Counted from the first letter of the stretch, positions 25,074 through 33,970 are shown. The stretch is 43,591 nucleotides of DNA from Fundidesulfovibrio soli (GCF_022808695.1 NZ_JAKZKW010000022.1:1-43591), one strand, 5' to 3'. Program-made: numbers and translations. The notes: generated from the sequence alone by a model not told the origin.

Positions 25074-26279
25074 ATGGACGATCTGCGCTTCAACCTGCAT
25101 TGCCACGTGTTCAACCTCAAGGCCGTATTCAGCAAGAAGACGAAGCATATCATCGAACAGCGCGTGCTGGACGCCGGACTCTCGAAGGGCGTGGCCCAAC
25201 TGGTGATCAAGGTGATCACAGGGCTTCTGAAGGGTCCCGAGGCCATCGAGAAGATCCAGCAGATCATCGACCCGCACGAGCACAACCCCTTCCTGGAGTT
25301 CCTCAAGGTCGCCCTCCTGGAGGATATGGACGAGGTGACCAACTGGCTCCTGGGGCAGTTGGCTGAGGATGTGATCATCACCCCGCTGATGATGGACATC
25401 ACCACCCCGGATGCGGGCGACGGCAACGAGTTCCAGCGTCAAATCGATCTCACGCTGCGCCAGATGTACCGCTTCCCGGGCAGGGTGCTTCCCTTCTTCG
25501 CCTTCAACCCCTTGCGTCCAGACGCCATGGACCGCTTGAGGGCCGCCTACAGCCAGGGATTCGTGGGGGTGAAGCTCTACCCGTCATTGGGCTACTCGGT
25601 CGAGTCGGAGCAGATCGAGCAGGTGGCGCGTTACTGCGCCGCGCGCGACCTGCCCATCATGCAGCACTGCAGCAAGGGCGGCTTTTACGCCGAGAGAACC
25701 GACAGGGACAACAGCCTGCCCTCCCTCTGGAACGTCTATCTGGAAGGCTACAAGGGCCTGAAAATCTGTTTCGGCCACTTTGGCGGGGAATCGGATTTCA
25801 TCACTCCCGGTTCGCAGAACAACTGGACGGACGCCATCCTCGAAATGATGCGTCTGTTCAACAACAAGGCGAGCATGGGCACGGTCTACGCCGACGTATC
25901 CTATCATACCACAGGCATGCCTGACGCCAATCCGGCAGCCTACAAGGCCAGGATCGACAGCGTGCTTGGCGAAGCGGCCTGCAGGCCCTACGTGCTCTGG
26001 GGCACGGATTCCTTCCTGGTGCGGCAGCGCGTCACCGAGCGGGAATACTGGGAGCACTTCAGAGGCGCGCTCATTCCTCAGGCTGTGGATTTCGACGCGA
26101 TCAGTGTTAAGAACGCCATGGACTTCATGGGGTTCGGCGGGCCAAAGCTCGCGAACAACATCGAGAACTACGTCAAGGTCATGCGCGCCAATACCCACAG
26201 GTTCAATCCTCGGTTGGCGGCCCCCTGGCTGCGCAAGCTGCTGGGTAAACAGCCGCATATGGGCGGTTCGGGCGGATAA
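25074..26279 (+). CDS. Amidohydrolase family 2 metal-dependent hydrolase
   Basis: A 401-residue TIM-barrel hydrolase of the amidohydrolase-2 (PF04909) type, the superfamily of decarboxylases and lactone/amide hydrolases. Expected metal-ligand and active-site residues are present: H9 and H11 (NLHCH), H198 (IMQHCSKGG), H235 (FGHFGGES) and D312 (WGTDSF). Its N-terminal insert (about residues 20-95) is mostly helical. The substrate is not apparent. The ATG at 25074 follows GGAGGGG; the frame is open for another 90 codons upstream, but this crosses the preceding terminator and is rejected. No partner gene is nearby. Confidence 0.78.
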   Translation: MDDLRFNLHCHVFNLKAVFSKKTKHIIEQRVLDAGLSKGVAQLVIKVITGLLKGPEAIEKIQQIIDPHEHNPFLEFLKVALLEDMDEVTNWLLGQLAEDVIITPLMMDITTPDAGDGNEFQRQIDLTLRQMYRFPGRVLPFFAFNPLRPDAMDRLRAAYSQGFVGVKLYPSLGYSVESEQIEQVARYCAARDLPIMQHCSKGGFYAERTDRDNSLPSLWNVYLEGYKGLKICFGHFGGESDFITPGSQNNWTDAILEMMRLFNNKASMGTVYADVSYHTTGMPDANPAAYKARIDSVLGEAACRPYVLWGTDSFLVRQRVTEREYWEHFRGALIPQAVDFDAISVKNAMDFMGFGGPKLANNIENYVKVMRANTHRFNPRLAAPWLRKLLGKQPHMGGSGG

Positions 26280-26707
26280 GGCGGGAGGACGACCCAACGG
26301 AATTGCGGGGCTCCGCCCCGCGCCCCGCCAGGGGGATGATCCCCCTGGACCCCGCAATCAATCCGGAAAGGCTGCGCCTTCCCGGATTGCCTCAGGTGCC
26401 TTCTGCCGCGATACTCGCGCACTCGAACGCGAAGCGGTTGCGGGGTGCAGGGGAGTCACTCCCCTGCCGGAGGGGTTCGGGGAGGCGGAGCCTCCCTGAG
26501 AATCATTGCTAATGAAAAGGCCCGCGCTGGACTCTGTCCAGCGCGGGCCGGGGGGGGGGGCGGGGGGCGGGCCGGGGTTTTGTTTGGTGAGGGGGGGCCG
26601 GCGGGTTGGGGGGCGGGGGCCCCCCCCTGACAATCTTTGCTATTTAAACGGCCCGCGCTGGACTCTGTCCAGCGCGGGCCTTCGATCGTCTCGCGGCGAG
26701 GCCGCGT
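26280..26707. repeat. Hairpin-dense intergenic island with a direct repeat and G-rich core
   Basis: No gene. At least six perfect or near-perfect hairpins: 26305-26321, 26328-26348, 26360-26388, 26447-26467 (10-bp arms GCAGGGGAGT/ACTCCCCTGC), 26519-26549 and 26650-26680. The last two belong to an imperfect 55-nt direct repeat (26495-26549 and 26626-26680, offset 131). Between them lies a very G-rich stretch (about 26549-26627) with runs of up to ten Gs. The island separates the amidohydrolase gene from the convergent PspA-like operon. Confidence 0.75.
26515..26549 (-). terminator. Terminator of the PspA-like operon (minus strand)
   Basis: Read on the minus strand, 14-bp arms (GGCCCGCGCTGGAC and complement, 26519-26549) around a 3-nt loop are followed by TTTT (26518-26515). 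The duplicated hairpin at 26650-26680 lies closer to the PspA-like stop codon but is followed by GTTTAAAT, a poorer T-tract. Either could end the minus-strand transcript. Confidence 0.65.
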
Positions 26708-27472
26708 TTATTTCTTCTTCAGGGCGGCCAGGCGGTCGGAGAGGCTCTGCTGCTCGGCGGCGGGCTTCTCACCGGCGGCTTCCTTGAGGGCCTGGGCCAG
26801 GTAAGGGTCCTCGGACTTGGGCGGGGTGAGCAGCTGGGTCTTTGTGTTGTGCACCTCGGTCTTGGCCTCAAGCTCCGCGGCCTTCTTGGACATGGCGTCG
26901 AAGGCGGTGCCGATGGTGGATGCCTGCTGCTTGATGCCGGCGACCACCTTGGCGCGCTCCTCCTGCTCCTTGGCGCGCTCCATGCGCACCTGGGCGGCGT
27001 CCATGCGGCGCTTGGCGTCGCTCAGCCGGGCGCGGGCGGTCTTCAGGCGTTCGGAGGCGTCCTTCACGGCCTGGGCCAGCTCGTTGTAGTAGCCCTTGGC
27101 CTCCTCGGCCTCGCGCAGCTCGCGGTCAACCTCAGGGACCATCTTCTCAAGCTCGCCCAGCAGGGCGGCCAGGCTGGCTTCCACCTGGGGTTTCTCCTCG
27201 GGGGAGGCGGCCTCGGCCCGGGCCTGCAGGCGTTCGGCGGCGGAGAGGCGCAGATCGTAGTTCTTCTGGATCTCCTTGGCCTCGCGGTCTTCCTTCTCCC
27301 AGGCGTTCTTGGCCGCCACCATCTGCTGGGTCAGCTTGGTGAGCGCGTCGTCGAGTTCGCCGATTTCGGCCTCGGAGGCCGTCTCGGGGTCGAACTGCAC
27401 CAGCAGCTGGACGAAGCCCTGCTGGGCGTCCTGGGTCTTCTGGATGAAGAAGTGCTTCAGGAAAGTGAACAT
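26708..27472 (-). CDS. PspA/IM30-like coiled-coil protein
   Basis: A 254-residue, almost wholly helical and highly charged protein. A short amphipathic-looking N-terminus (MFTFLKHFFIQ) precedes long heptad-type helices (about 40-200) and a tail ending in LSDRLAALKKK. This matches the build of PspA/IM30 (ESCRT-III-like membrane-remodelling) proteins, in particular the YjfJ type found next to DUF2491 genes, as here. Identity is by architecture and context, not by a unique motif. It would assemble on the inner face of the cytoplasmic membrane under stress. The ATG at 27472 follows AAGGAG. It is third in an operon with the Ser-rich and DUF2491 genes. Confidence 0.7.
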   Translation of the reverse strand: MFTFLKHFFIQKTQDAQQGFVQLLVQFDPETASEAEIGELDDALTKLTQQMVAAKNAWEKEDREAKEIQKNYDLRLSAAERLQARAEAASPEEKPQVEASLAALLGELEKMVPEVDRELREAEEAKGYYNELAQAVKDASERLKTARARLSDAKRRMDAAQVRMERAKEQEERAKVVAGIKQQASTIGTAFDAMSKKAAELEAKTEVHNTKTQLLTPPKSEDPYLAQALKEAAGEKPAAEQQSLSDRLAALKKK

Positions 27473-27491
27473 GCGATATCTCCTTGGAGTG

Positions 27492-28517
27492 TTAGGCGCG
27501 TCTTCTGAAGAAGATGAAATACGCGGCGCCGCCGAAGGCCACCAGGCCCACGATGGGCCAGAGCAGGCCGGAAGCGGCGTTCTTGGTTTCGATTTTAGGC
27601 TGGGCCATGACCACGTTGGGGTCCACGTCCTTGGGCAGGGCGTTGGGGTCAACGGGCACGCCGTCCTTTTTCATGGTGTCGAGCTTGGCGTTGAGCTCGT
27701 CCAACTGCTTCTTGAGGTCCGCGTTGGATTCGGAGAGCTTCTGGGCCTCCTGTTTGAAGGCCTGCACGCCCGGGTCGCTCTGGTGGTTGTGGAAGAAGCT
27801 CGAGCCTGAGGTGAGGTTCGAGAGCATGAACCACATGAACATGGCGTCCCACATGCCGAAGCTTGAATAGCTGTTGAAGGCGTAGCCAGGCGCGCTCCAG
27901 CCCCGGCCGGCGTAATAGTTGCCCCGGTAGTTGCTGTAGTCCTGGTAGGAGCCGAAGCTGCGGTTCTGGTTCAGGATGGGCTTGTTCGTGCTAACCTGGC
28001 CGGGGTTCACAGGGTTGCCGGACTTGCCGAACTGGCCCTGGTACTCCTGGTAGGACTTGGTGGCGGCGGTCTTGTTCACCGACGCGGCCCCGGAGGAGGA
28101 GAAGGCCGACGTGCCCGTGGGCTTGGTTCCCTGCTGCGAAGTCGCACCCGTGGTGTTGGACCAGCCAGGCTGCGTGGACGTGCTCTGGGCGGGCGCGCTG
28201 GCCGGGGGAGTCGTCGTGGAGCCGGAAGCCGATCCGGTGGTGCCTGAAGTTGCGCCTGAAGTGGAGCCGGAGGTCGCGGGCTTGCTCGTGGCGCTTGACC
28301 CGGAGGACCACCCGGAGGAGCTCGTGGAGCTCGTGGAACTGCCGGAGGTGCTGGGCTTGGACGAGCTGGACCAGCCGGAGGACGAGCCGGAGCGGCTGCC
28401 GCCGGAAGAGAAGGAGCCGCGGCTGGAGCTGGAGGACGTCTTGGCCAGGGACAGGGCGGCAGGCCCGAATACCATGCTGAGGGCCACAGCCAGGGCCAGG
28501 AACGTTCTGAAGCGCAT
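27492..28517 (-). CDS. Ser-rich exported protein with C-terminal TM anchor
   Basis: A 341-residue protein with a signal peptide (residues 1-25). A long Ser/Gly/Thr low-complexity region spans about 27-150, and a Tyr/Asn/Gly-rich region (about 155-215) follows. A hydrophobic patch WDAMFMWFMLSNL comes next, then a coiled coil at about 255-290 (LSESNADLKKQLDELNAKL). A TM helix at about 318-337 ends with FFRRRA. The layout suggests an extended envelope protein anchored by its tail. I recognise no family. It lies 10 bp after the DUF2491 gene and 19 bp before the PspA-like gene, so it probably works with them at the membrane. Confidence 0.72.
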   Translation of the reverse strand: MRFRTFLALAVALSMVFGPAALSLAKTSSSSSRGSFSSGGSRSGSSSGWSSSSKPSTSGSSTSSTSSSGWSSGSSATSKPATSGSTSGATSGTTGSASGSTTTPPASAPAQSTSTQPGWSNTTGATSQQGTKPTGTSAFSSSGAASVNKTAATKSYQEYQGQFGKSGNPVNPGQVSTNKPILNQNRSFGSYQDYSNYRGNYYAGRGWSAPGYAFNSYSSFGMWDAMFMWFMLSNLTSGSSFFHNHQSDPGVQAFKQEAQKLSESNADLKKQLDELNAKLDTMKKDGVPVDPNALPKDVDPNVVMAQPKIETKNAASGLLWPIVGLVAFGGAAYFIFFRRRA

Positions 28518-28527
28518 CGGTGCCTCC

Positions 28528-29163
28528 TTAGTAGATCTTGAGCGCCTGGGGGGTCATGACCACCCCGCTGAGGATGCGGACCAGGGCCTGGCCCGGCTCG
28601 TCATCCGCCGAGACCAGCAGATACTCGCGGCTGTCGCCAAGCTCGCGGCTGTAGAGCATCATCTTGTGCTCCACCACGATGGGCTCCTTGGTGGGGTCCA
28701 CGAAAATGCGCTCCTGAGCCTCCACGGGCTCGGAATACGTGCCGTCGCCCCAGTCACGGGTGTAGCGCACGCCGTCGGGGGAGGTGATGTCCGCTCCGCC
28801 GATGAGCCCGCCTTCGCCGATCCAGGTGTCCCAATCGTCCGGGGTGCCGGGGAAGACCTCCTGCAGCACCTGGAGGCAGTTCACGTCCAGGACGGTCCCG
28901 TCCTTTTGCTGTTGGAACTGGAACACGGCCTGTCTTCCGCCTGCCTTCACGTAGGCCCGTGCGATGTTCAGGCCGAACAGCTCCATGCCGGACACGGCCT
29001 CCACCACGATCTCGCCGGCAGGCAGGGGCAGGGTCAGGCCCATGCCTTCGTAGCGCAGCGCCTCACCCGGCTCCACGGCCAGGATGGCCCCGATGCGCAG
29101 GGTGTCGGGCAGCTTGGGATACTGAGGATGGTAGGAATCTTCCTTCTTTGATTTCCAGAACAT
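28528..29163 (-). CDS. DUF2491 family protein (YjfK-like)
   Basis: A 211-residue soluble protein matching the DUF2491/YjfK family in size and style. It starts MFWKSKKED, has a mixed beta-rich body, and carries motifs such as DVNCLQVLQEVFPGTPDDWDTWIGEGGLIGG and YTRDWGDG. In Escherichia coli yjfK lies beside the PspA-like yjfJ. Here the PspA-like gene is two genes downstream on the same strand. The function is unknown; the context points to membrane stress or envelope maintenance. The ATG at 29163 follows CCAAGGAG; an in-frame extension to 29226 lacks a ribosome-binding site. Confidence 0.75.
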   Translation of the reverse strand: MFWKSKKEDSYHPQYPKLPDTLRIGAILAVEPGEALRYEGMGLTLPLPAGEIVVEAVSGMELFGLNIARAYVKAGGRQAVFQFQQQKDGTVLDVNCLQVLQEVFPGTPDDWDTWIGEGGLIGGADITSPDGVRYTRDWGDGTYSEPVEAQERIFVDPTKEPIVVEHKMMLYSRELGDSREYLLVSADDEPGQALVRILSGVVMTPQALKIY

Positions 29164-29279
29164 GGAAGCTCCTTGGCTAGGAAGTTGGGTCCAGTAGGAT
29201 TTAGTGAGGTGGCCGGGCTTTGGCAAGAAGAGCCGAACATTTCAAAGATGAAATGATGTTCATGTGCCCGGACGGCAGT

Positions 29280-29603
29280 TCACGCGGGCAGAAAATCGTA
29301 GGCGCCTACGCCCTGCACCAGGAGCACGCGGCATGGCTCGGGGCCAAGGCAGCGCACGCGGTGCGGGGTTCCGGCGGGGATGCGCTTGAACTCGCCCGGA
29401 GCGATGACCTCGACTTCGGAGGGGTTCCGGGTGGATATCTCGACGGAGCCCTTGAGGCAGAAGGAGGTGTCGTCCACGGCGTTGTGGCGGTGCCAGGGGA
29501 TCTCCTGGCCGGGGGCGAAATCCATGAGCGTGACGCGCAGGTCAGAAGTCTGGGCGATGGTCTGCTTGCCGGCGATGGCGTAGGGGGGCGGGCTCGTCTG
29601 CAT
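29280..29603 (-). CDS. Small cupin-domain protein
   Basis: A 107-residue single-domain cupin. Motif 1 is PGQEIPWHRHNAVDDTSFCLKG, with the HxH metal ligands; motif 2 is PGEFKRIPAGTPHRVRC with the third histidine. Small cupins of this kind can be isomerases, dioxygenases or sensors; nothing here decides which. The ATG at 29603 follows AGGAG; the frame continues upstream to 29798 without a better start. It lies between the hypothetical gene and the DUF2491 operon on the same strand, with a gap of over 100 bp on each side. Confidence 0.8.
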   Translation of the reverse strand: MQTSPPPYAIAGKQTIAQTSDLRVTLMDFAPGQEIPWHRHNAVDDTSFCLKGSVEISTRNPSEVEVIAPGEFKRIPAGTPHRVRCLGPEPCRVLLVQGVGAYDFLPA

Positions 29604-29742
29604 GGCTTCTCCTGGCAGGGCGCCGGGGCGGGAGGCTACCCCGGCGCGCCGAGTTGCGATTGCCTTCAGGCGTGCGCGGATTTCGCGTGGCGCATGGCAG
29701 AAAGCGCCAGGCGGGCCGCGCCATGCCCCAGGCCGCGTGCGC

Positions 29743-30171
29743 CTAGGACGAGGGTCCGGCGATGGCGGCGCGGGCGTGCGTGAAGCGGTACACGTCACCT
29801 TCCATCAGGAAGGGGGTGTGCACGAAGCTTTCCATCTTCGGGGTCTTGTACTTCAGGCGTCCGAAACCGCCGCACAGAGCGGTGATGGTCACGGTCTTGC
29901 GCTGCCAGGGGTTGAAGTAGATGCGCCCCAGCTTGAGCCCGGTGGCGGTGTCCTCGATCTCCACGGCCCTGGGGAAGGAGCTGTGGTTCTCGAGCTCCAC
30001 GTTCACCAGAACGCCGGAGAAGAACTCGGCGAAATCCATGAGCTTGCCGTAGCGGAACTTGTAGTTCTCGCGCACGGTCTCGATCTTGCCGGCCAGAGTC
30101 TCGACCTCGTCGTCGGCGAGGTGCTGGAAGGTGTTTTTCAGGTGCGTACGCAACAGGTGAGCCTCGTCCAT
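29743..30171 (-). CDS. Conserved-looking hypothetical protein
   Basis: A 142-residue soluble protein I do not recognise. The first 50 residues look helical (LLRTHLKNTFQHLADDEVETLAGKI..); the remainder alternates short beta-like stretches (GVLVNVELENH, LKLGRIYFNPWQRKTVTITALCGGFGRLKYKT). There is no signal peptide or TM. The ATG at 30171 follows GAGGAGG; upstream in-frame sequence crosses the ackA terminator and is excluded. It is probably transcribed from its own promoter after that terminator. Confidence 0.65.
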   Translation of the reverse strand: MDEAHLLRTHLKNTFQHLADDEVETLAGKIETVRENYKFRYGKLMDFAEFFSGVLVNVELENHSSFPRAVEIEDTATGLKLGRIYFNPWQRKTVTITALCGGFGRLKYKTPKMESFVHTPFLMEGDVYRFTHARAAIAGPSS

Positions 30172-30310
30172 TGATAGCCTCCTCATGTGTTCGAGTCTTT
30201 CGTCGCCGTCTATCACCGGAAAATCGTCGTGGTCAATTTCCGAGGCCGCGCGGGCGGCCGCCATGAGCAGTGGGAGCGTTACCATCGGGATGCCTGCACG
30301 TCTTTTTGTC

Positions 30311-30340
30311 AAAAAAATGGGAGCCGCGCGGGCGGCTCCC
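30311..30340 (-). terminator. Intrinsic terminator downstream of ackA (minus strand)
   Basis: On the minus strand, an 8-9 bp stem GGGAGCCGC/GCGGCTCCC (30319-30340) is followed by a run of seven Ts (30317-30311). It begins 32 bp beyond the ackA stop codon. Confidence 0.9.
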
Positions 30341-30372
30341 AAAAGCAACATGAACTCAGGTTGTTGTAAAGC

Positions 30373-31584
30373 CTATTTGGAGCCCAGCAGCGAAGCGGTC
30401 TGGGTGGCGATCTCCAGCTCCTCGTTGGTGGGGATCACGTAGATGGCCACGGGCGAGTCGTCGGTGGAGATCTTGCAGACCTCGCCACGCTTGAAGCCGA
30501 AGTTGCGGTCCCGGTCGATCTTCACGCCTACGGCGCCCAGGGTGTCGCAGCTGTACTGGCGAACGTCGGGGTCGTTCTCGCCGATGCCGGCGGTGAAGAC
30601 CACGGCGTCGCAGCCGTCCAGGGCGGCCAGGTAGGCGCCGATGTAGTGCTTCACGCGGTAGCAGAACATCTTCAGGGCCAGTTCGGCCTTCTTGTCGCCT
30701 TTCTCGCGGGCGGAATGGATGTCGCGCATGTCGTTCAGGCCGCAGATGCCCTTGAGGCCGCTTTCCTTGTTCAGCAGGGTGTCCACCTGTTCGATGGTGT
30801 AGCCCTTGTTGGCGGCCAGGAAGGCGTGCAGGGAGGGGTCGACGTCGCCGGAGCGGGTGCCCATCATCAGGCCCATGAGCGGGGTCAGGCCCATGGAGGT
30901 GTCCACGCACTGGCCGTTCTTAACGGCGGCCATGGAGCAGCCGTTGCCCAGGTGCACGGTGACGCAGCTGGTCTGCTCGAAGGGCTTGCCGATGATCTGG
31001 GAGAGCTTCTTGGCCACGTAGCCGTGCGAGGTGCCGTGGAAGCCGTACCGGCGGATGCCCAGCTCCTGGTAGAGGCCGAAGGGGATGGCGAAGAGGTAGG
31101 CGTAGTCCGGGATGGTGCCGTGGAAGGCGGTGTCGAACACGGCGGCCTGCTTCACGCCCGGGAACAGGGCCGTGGCGGCCTCGATGCCCATGAGCCCGGC
31201 GGGGTTGTGCAGGGGGGCCAGGGAGCAGAAGTCCTTGATGGCCTTGACCACTTCGGGGGTGATCAGGGTGGGCTGGCGGAAGGCCTCGCCGCCGTGCACC
31301 ACGCGGTGGCCGATGGCGGCGATGTCGGCGGGGGTGGCCACGGGGGCCTCGCCGCCGGTGATCAGGCCCGCGCAGCGGCCCAGGGCGGCGGTGTGGTCCT
31401 TGAAGGGCTCCTCGACGGTGAGCACCTTCTGCTTGTCGGTGCCGGGGAAGGCCTTGTGCGTGATCTTGCCCATGGCGTCGCCGATGCGCTCGGCAAGGCC
31501 GGAGCAGAGCACGGCGTCGTTGTTCATGTCGATGAGCTGGTATTTGAGCGACGAGCTGCCGCAGTTGAGAACCAGGATTTTCAT
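30373..31584 (-). CDS. ackA: Acetate kinase
   Basis: A 403-residue acetate kinase that converts acetyl phosphate and ADP to acetate and ATP in the cytoplasm. Signature motifs are NCGSSSLKYQLID at the start, GHRVVHGGE, DTAFHGTIPDYAYLF and GFHGTSHGYVAKK; the length is normal for the family. It follows pta by 27 bp on the same strand, forming the acetyl-CoA to acetate route that gives substrate-level ATP during lactate or pyruvate oxidation in sulfate reducers. AAGGAG lies upstream of the ATG. Confidence 0.96.
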   Translation of the reverse strand: MKILVLNCGSSSLKYQLIDMNNDAVLCSGLAERIGDAMGKITHKAFPGTDKQKVLTVEEPFKDHTAALGRCAGLITGGEAPVATPADIAAIGHRVVHGGEAFRQPTLITPEVVKAIKDFCSLAPLHNPAGLMGIEAATALFPGVKQAAVFDTAFHGTIPDYAYLFAIPFGLYQELGIRRYGFHGTSHGYVAKKLSQIIGKPFEQTSCVTVHLGNGCSMAAVKNGQCVDTSMGLTPLMGLMMGTRSGDVDPSLHAFLAANKGYTIEQVDTLLNKESGLKGICGLNDMRDIHSAREKGDKKAELALKMFCYRVKHYIGAYLAALDGCDAVVFTAGIGENDPDVRQYSCDTLGAVGVKIDRDRNFGFKRGEVCKISTDDSPVAIYVIPTNEELEIATQTASLLGSK

Positions 31585-31611
31585 GCGAATGCGTCTCCTT
31601 GGAGCCTTATA

Positions 31612-33705
31612 TTAGTGCTGCGCCTGAATGGCGGTGATAACGACGGTGTTGACGATGTCTTCCACGGTGCAGCCGCGGGAGAGGTCGTTCACGGGCTTGT
31701 TCAGGCCCTGCAGGACGGGGCCGATGGCCACGGCCGAGGCGGCGCGCTGAACGGCCTTGTAAGTGTTGTTGCCGGTGTTCAGGTCCGGGAAGATGAAGAC
31801 GGTGGCCTTGCCCGCCACCGCGGAGCCCGGCATCTTCAGCGCCGCGACCTCGGGGTCGATGGCGGCGTCGTACTGCAGCGGGCCTTCCAGCAGCAGTTCG
31901 GGGGCCATCTCGTGGGCGATCTTGGTGGCCTCGCGCACCTTGTCCACCTCGGCGCCGGAGCCGGAGCTGCCCGTGGAGTAGGAGAGCATGGCGATGCGCG
32001 GCTCGACGCCGAAGGCGGCTGCGGTGTGCGCGGACTGGATCGCGATTTCGGCCAGCTGCTGGGCGTTGGGGCTGGGGTTCACGGCGCAGTCGCCGAAAAC
32101 CAGCACCCGGTCGGCCAGGCACATCAGGAACACGGAGCTGACGATGGACATGCCGGGCTTGGTCTTGATGATCTGCAGGGCCGGGCGGATGGTGTCCTGG
32201 GTGGTGTTGATGGAGCCGGAAACCATGCCGTCGGCCTGGCCCATCTGCACCATCATGGTGCCGAAGTAGGTGGGGGAGAGCATCTGGTCGCGGGCCATCT
32301 CCTCGGTGACGCCCTTGGCTTTGCGCATGTCGTAGTAGGTGTGCCAGTACTGCTCGTAGAACTCGGACTTGGCCGGGTTGACGATGTTCGCGCCGGAGAG
32401 GTCCAGGCCCAGCTGGGAGATCAAGGGCTGGACCTCGTCCTCCTTGCCCAGGATGGTCAGGTCGGCCACGCCGCGGCGCAGCAGGATGTCGGCGGCCTTG
32501 AGGATGCGGTTGGAGGTGCCCTCGGGCAGCACGATGTGCTGGCGCTGGAGCTTGGCCTTGTCGATCAGGCTGTACTCGAACATCTTGGGCGTGATCTTGG
32601 AGGAGCGCTTGGCCTCCAGGCGGGAGCGGAAGTCCTCGCCGTTGACGTGCTTCTCGAAGGTGCCCAGGGCGGAGGCGATCTTCTTCTGGTCGTCGGACTC
32701 GATGCGTCCGTAGAGGTCCATGAGGATGCGGGCCACCTTGTAGGTGTGGCCCTCGGCCAGCAGCACCGGCAGGGGCACGCCGGTCCACCCGTCGATGAGC
32801 TTCTTGATGCTGGCGGTGGGCTCGATGCCGCCGGTGAGCACGATGCCGGCCACGTCCTGGTAGGCGGTGGACAGGCGGGAGGCGTAGCAGCCGAGCACCA
32901 CGTCGGCGCGGTCGCCCGGGGTGATGACCAGGGCGCCCTTCTTGATGTATTCCAGGAAGTTGCCCACCTGCATGGCGGCCACGATGTAGTCGTCGATGGG
33001 GGTGTCGAGCTGGTCCTGCCCGTAGAGCACCTGCGCGCCCAGCCACTTGGTCACGTCGGCCACGGTGGGCTTGCCCAGGGTGGCGTCCTCGGGGATGGCG
33101 TAGCTCAGGCAGTCCTGCCCGCCGATGTACTTGCAGGTCAGGCCGTTGAGGACCTTCTCCTCGAAGCCGGGGTCCACGCGGTTGACGATGGTGGCGAAGA
33201 TGTCCAGGCCCTTCTCAGAGAAGGTGTCGATGGCGATCTGGGTGGAGGCGATGAGCTTGTCGGCGGGCTTGTCCAGGCCGTTGGAGACCAGGATCACCGG
33301 GCAGCCGATGTTGGACGCGATCTCGGCGTTGATGTCGGACTCGAAGGCCAGGTCGCTGCCCAGGAAGTCCGTGCCTTCGAGCAGCACGAAGTCGTACTTG
33401 GACTCGAGCTCCTTGTACTTGGCAAGGATGTTCTCGATCATCACGGTGTGCTTGCCCTGGTTGATCATGTCGCGGGCCTGGTCCAGGGTGTAGACGAAGG
33501 TGTCCTCGTAGCGCATGTTCAGGTAGAACTGCGAGAGGATCAGGTTGATGTCGTGGTCTTTCTTGCCCTGTGCGGAGCCGGAGATGATGGGGCGGAAGAA
33601 GGCGACGCGCTGGAAATCCTTCAGGAGCAGCTGCATCACGCCCAGGCAGATGGCGGATTTGCCGCTGCGGGCCTCGGTGGCTATGATATAGAGATTTTTA
33701 GCCAT
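31612..33705 (-). CDS. pta: Phosphate acetyltransferase (long, three-domain form)
   Basis: A 697-residue phosphate acetyltransferase that makes acetyl phosphate from acetyl-CoA. An N-terminal P-loop (BioD-like) domain has EARSGKSAICLGV. A DRTGG-type middle domain spans about 215-330, and the C-terminal PTA/PTB catalytic domain has VFGDCAVNPSPNAQQLAEIA and SYSTGSSGSG. The long form with the regulatory N-terminus is the same type as in Escherichia coli. The ATG at 33705 follows GAGGAG; the frame to 33783 is rejected. A candidate sigma54 promoter lies about 270 bp upstream. Confidence 0.95.
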   Translation of the reverse strand: MAKNLYIIATEARSGKSAICLGVMQLLLKDFQRVAFFRPIISGSAQGKKDHDINLILSQFYLNMRYEDTFVYTLDQARDMINQGKHTVMIENILAKYKELESKYDFVLLEGTDFLGSDLAFESDINAEIASNIGCPVILVSNGLDKPADKLIASTQIAIDTFSEKGLDIFATIVNRVDPGFEEKVLNGLTCKYIGGQDCLSYAIPEDATLGKPTVADVTKWLGAQVLYGQDQLDTPIDDYIVAAMQVGNFLEYIKKGALVITPGDRADVVLGCYASRLSTAYQDVAGIVLTGGIEPTASIKKLIDGWTGVPLPVLLAEGHTYKVARILMDLYGRIESDDQKKIASALGTFEKHVNGEDFRSRLEAKRSSKITPKMFEYSLIDKAKLQRQHIVLPEGTSNRILKAADILLRRGVADLTILGKEDEVQPLISQLGLDLSGANIVNPAKSEFYEQYWHTYYDMRKAKGVTEEMARDQMLSPTYFGTMMVQMGQADGMVSGSINTTQDTIRPALQIIKTKPGMSIVSSVFLMCLADRVLVFGDCAVNPSPNAQQLAEIAIQSAHTAAAFGVEPRIAMLSYSTGSSGSGAEVDKVREATKIAHEMAPELLLEGPLQYDAAIDPEVAALKMPGSAVAGKATVFIFPDLNTGNNTYKAVQRAASAVAIGPVLQGLNKPVNDLSRGCTVEDIVNTVVITAIQAQH

Positions 33706-33970
33706 GCGATTCTCCTCGTTTGCAAATGGGTGGGTGGTGCCGGCGGGAAGAGAAGGATGCCGCCGGATGAACGGGTGAACCAATATGGAGGCCGGTTTGC
33801 GGCCTGAGAAGTCGGATAGCCGGCGCGCAGGCCGGGGCGTCGGGCGACGTATATGCGGAGGCAGGCGCGTTGTGGCGCGCCCGGAAAGGCAGGGTGGGGG
33901 TCATGACGGTCCACGCAAGGATTGTGCTCCGGCGGGGCGCGGCCCCGTCGAAACTGGATTCGCAGGCCCT

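Noticed and set aside
26280-26707. CRISPR array or transposon end
   Set aside because: There is one duplicated 55-nt unit only, no regular spacers, and no transposase; it is better described as duplicated terminators.
27514-29180. Plus-strand frames opposite the PspA-like/DUF2491 operon
   Set aside because: They are antisense and lack ribosome-binding sites, while the minus-strand genes have AAGGAG sites and tight operon spacing.
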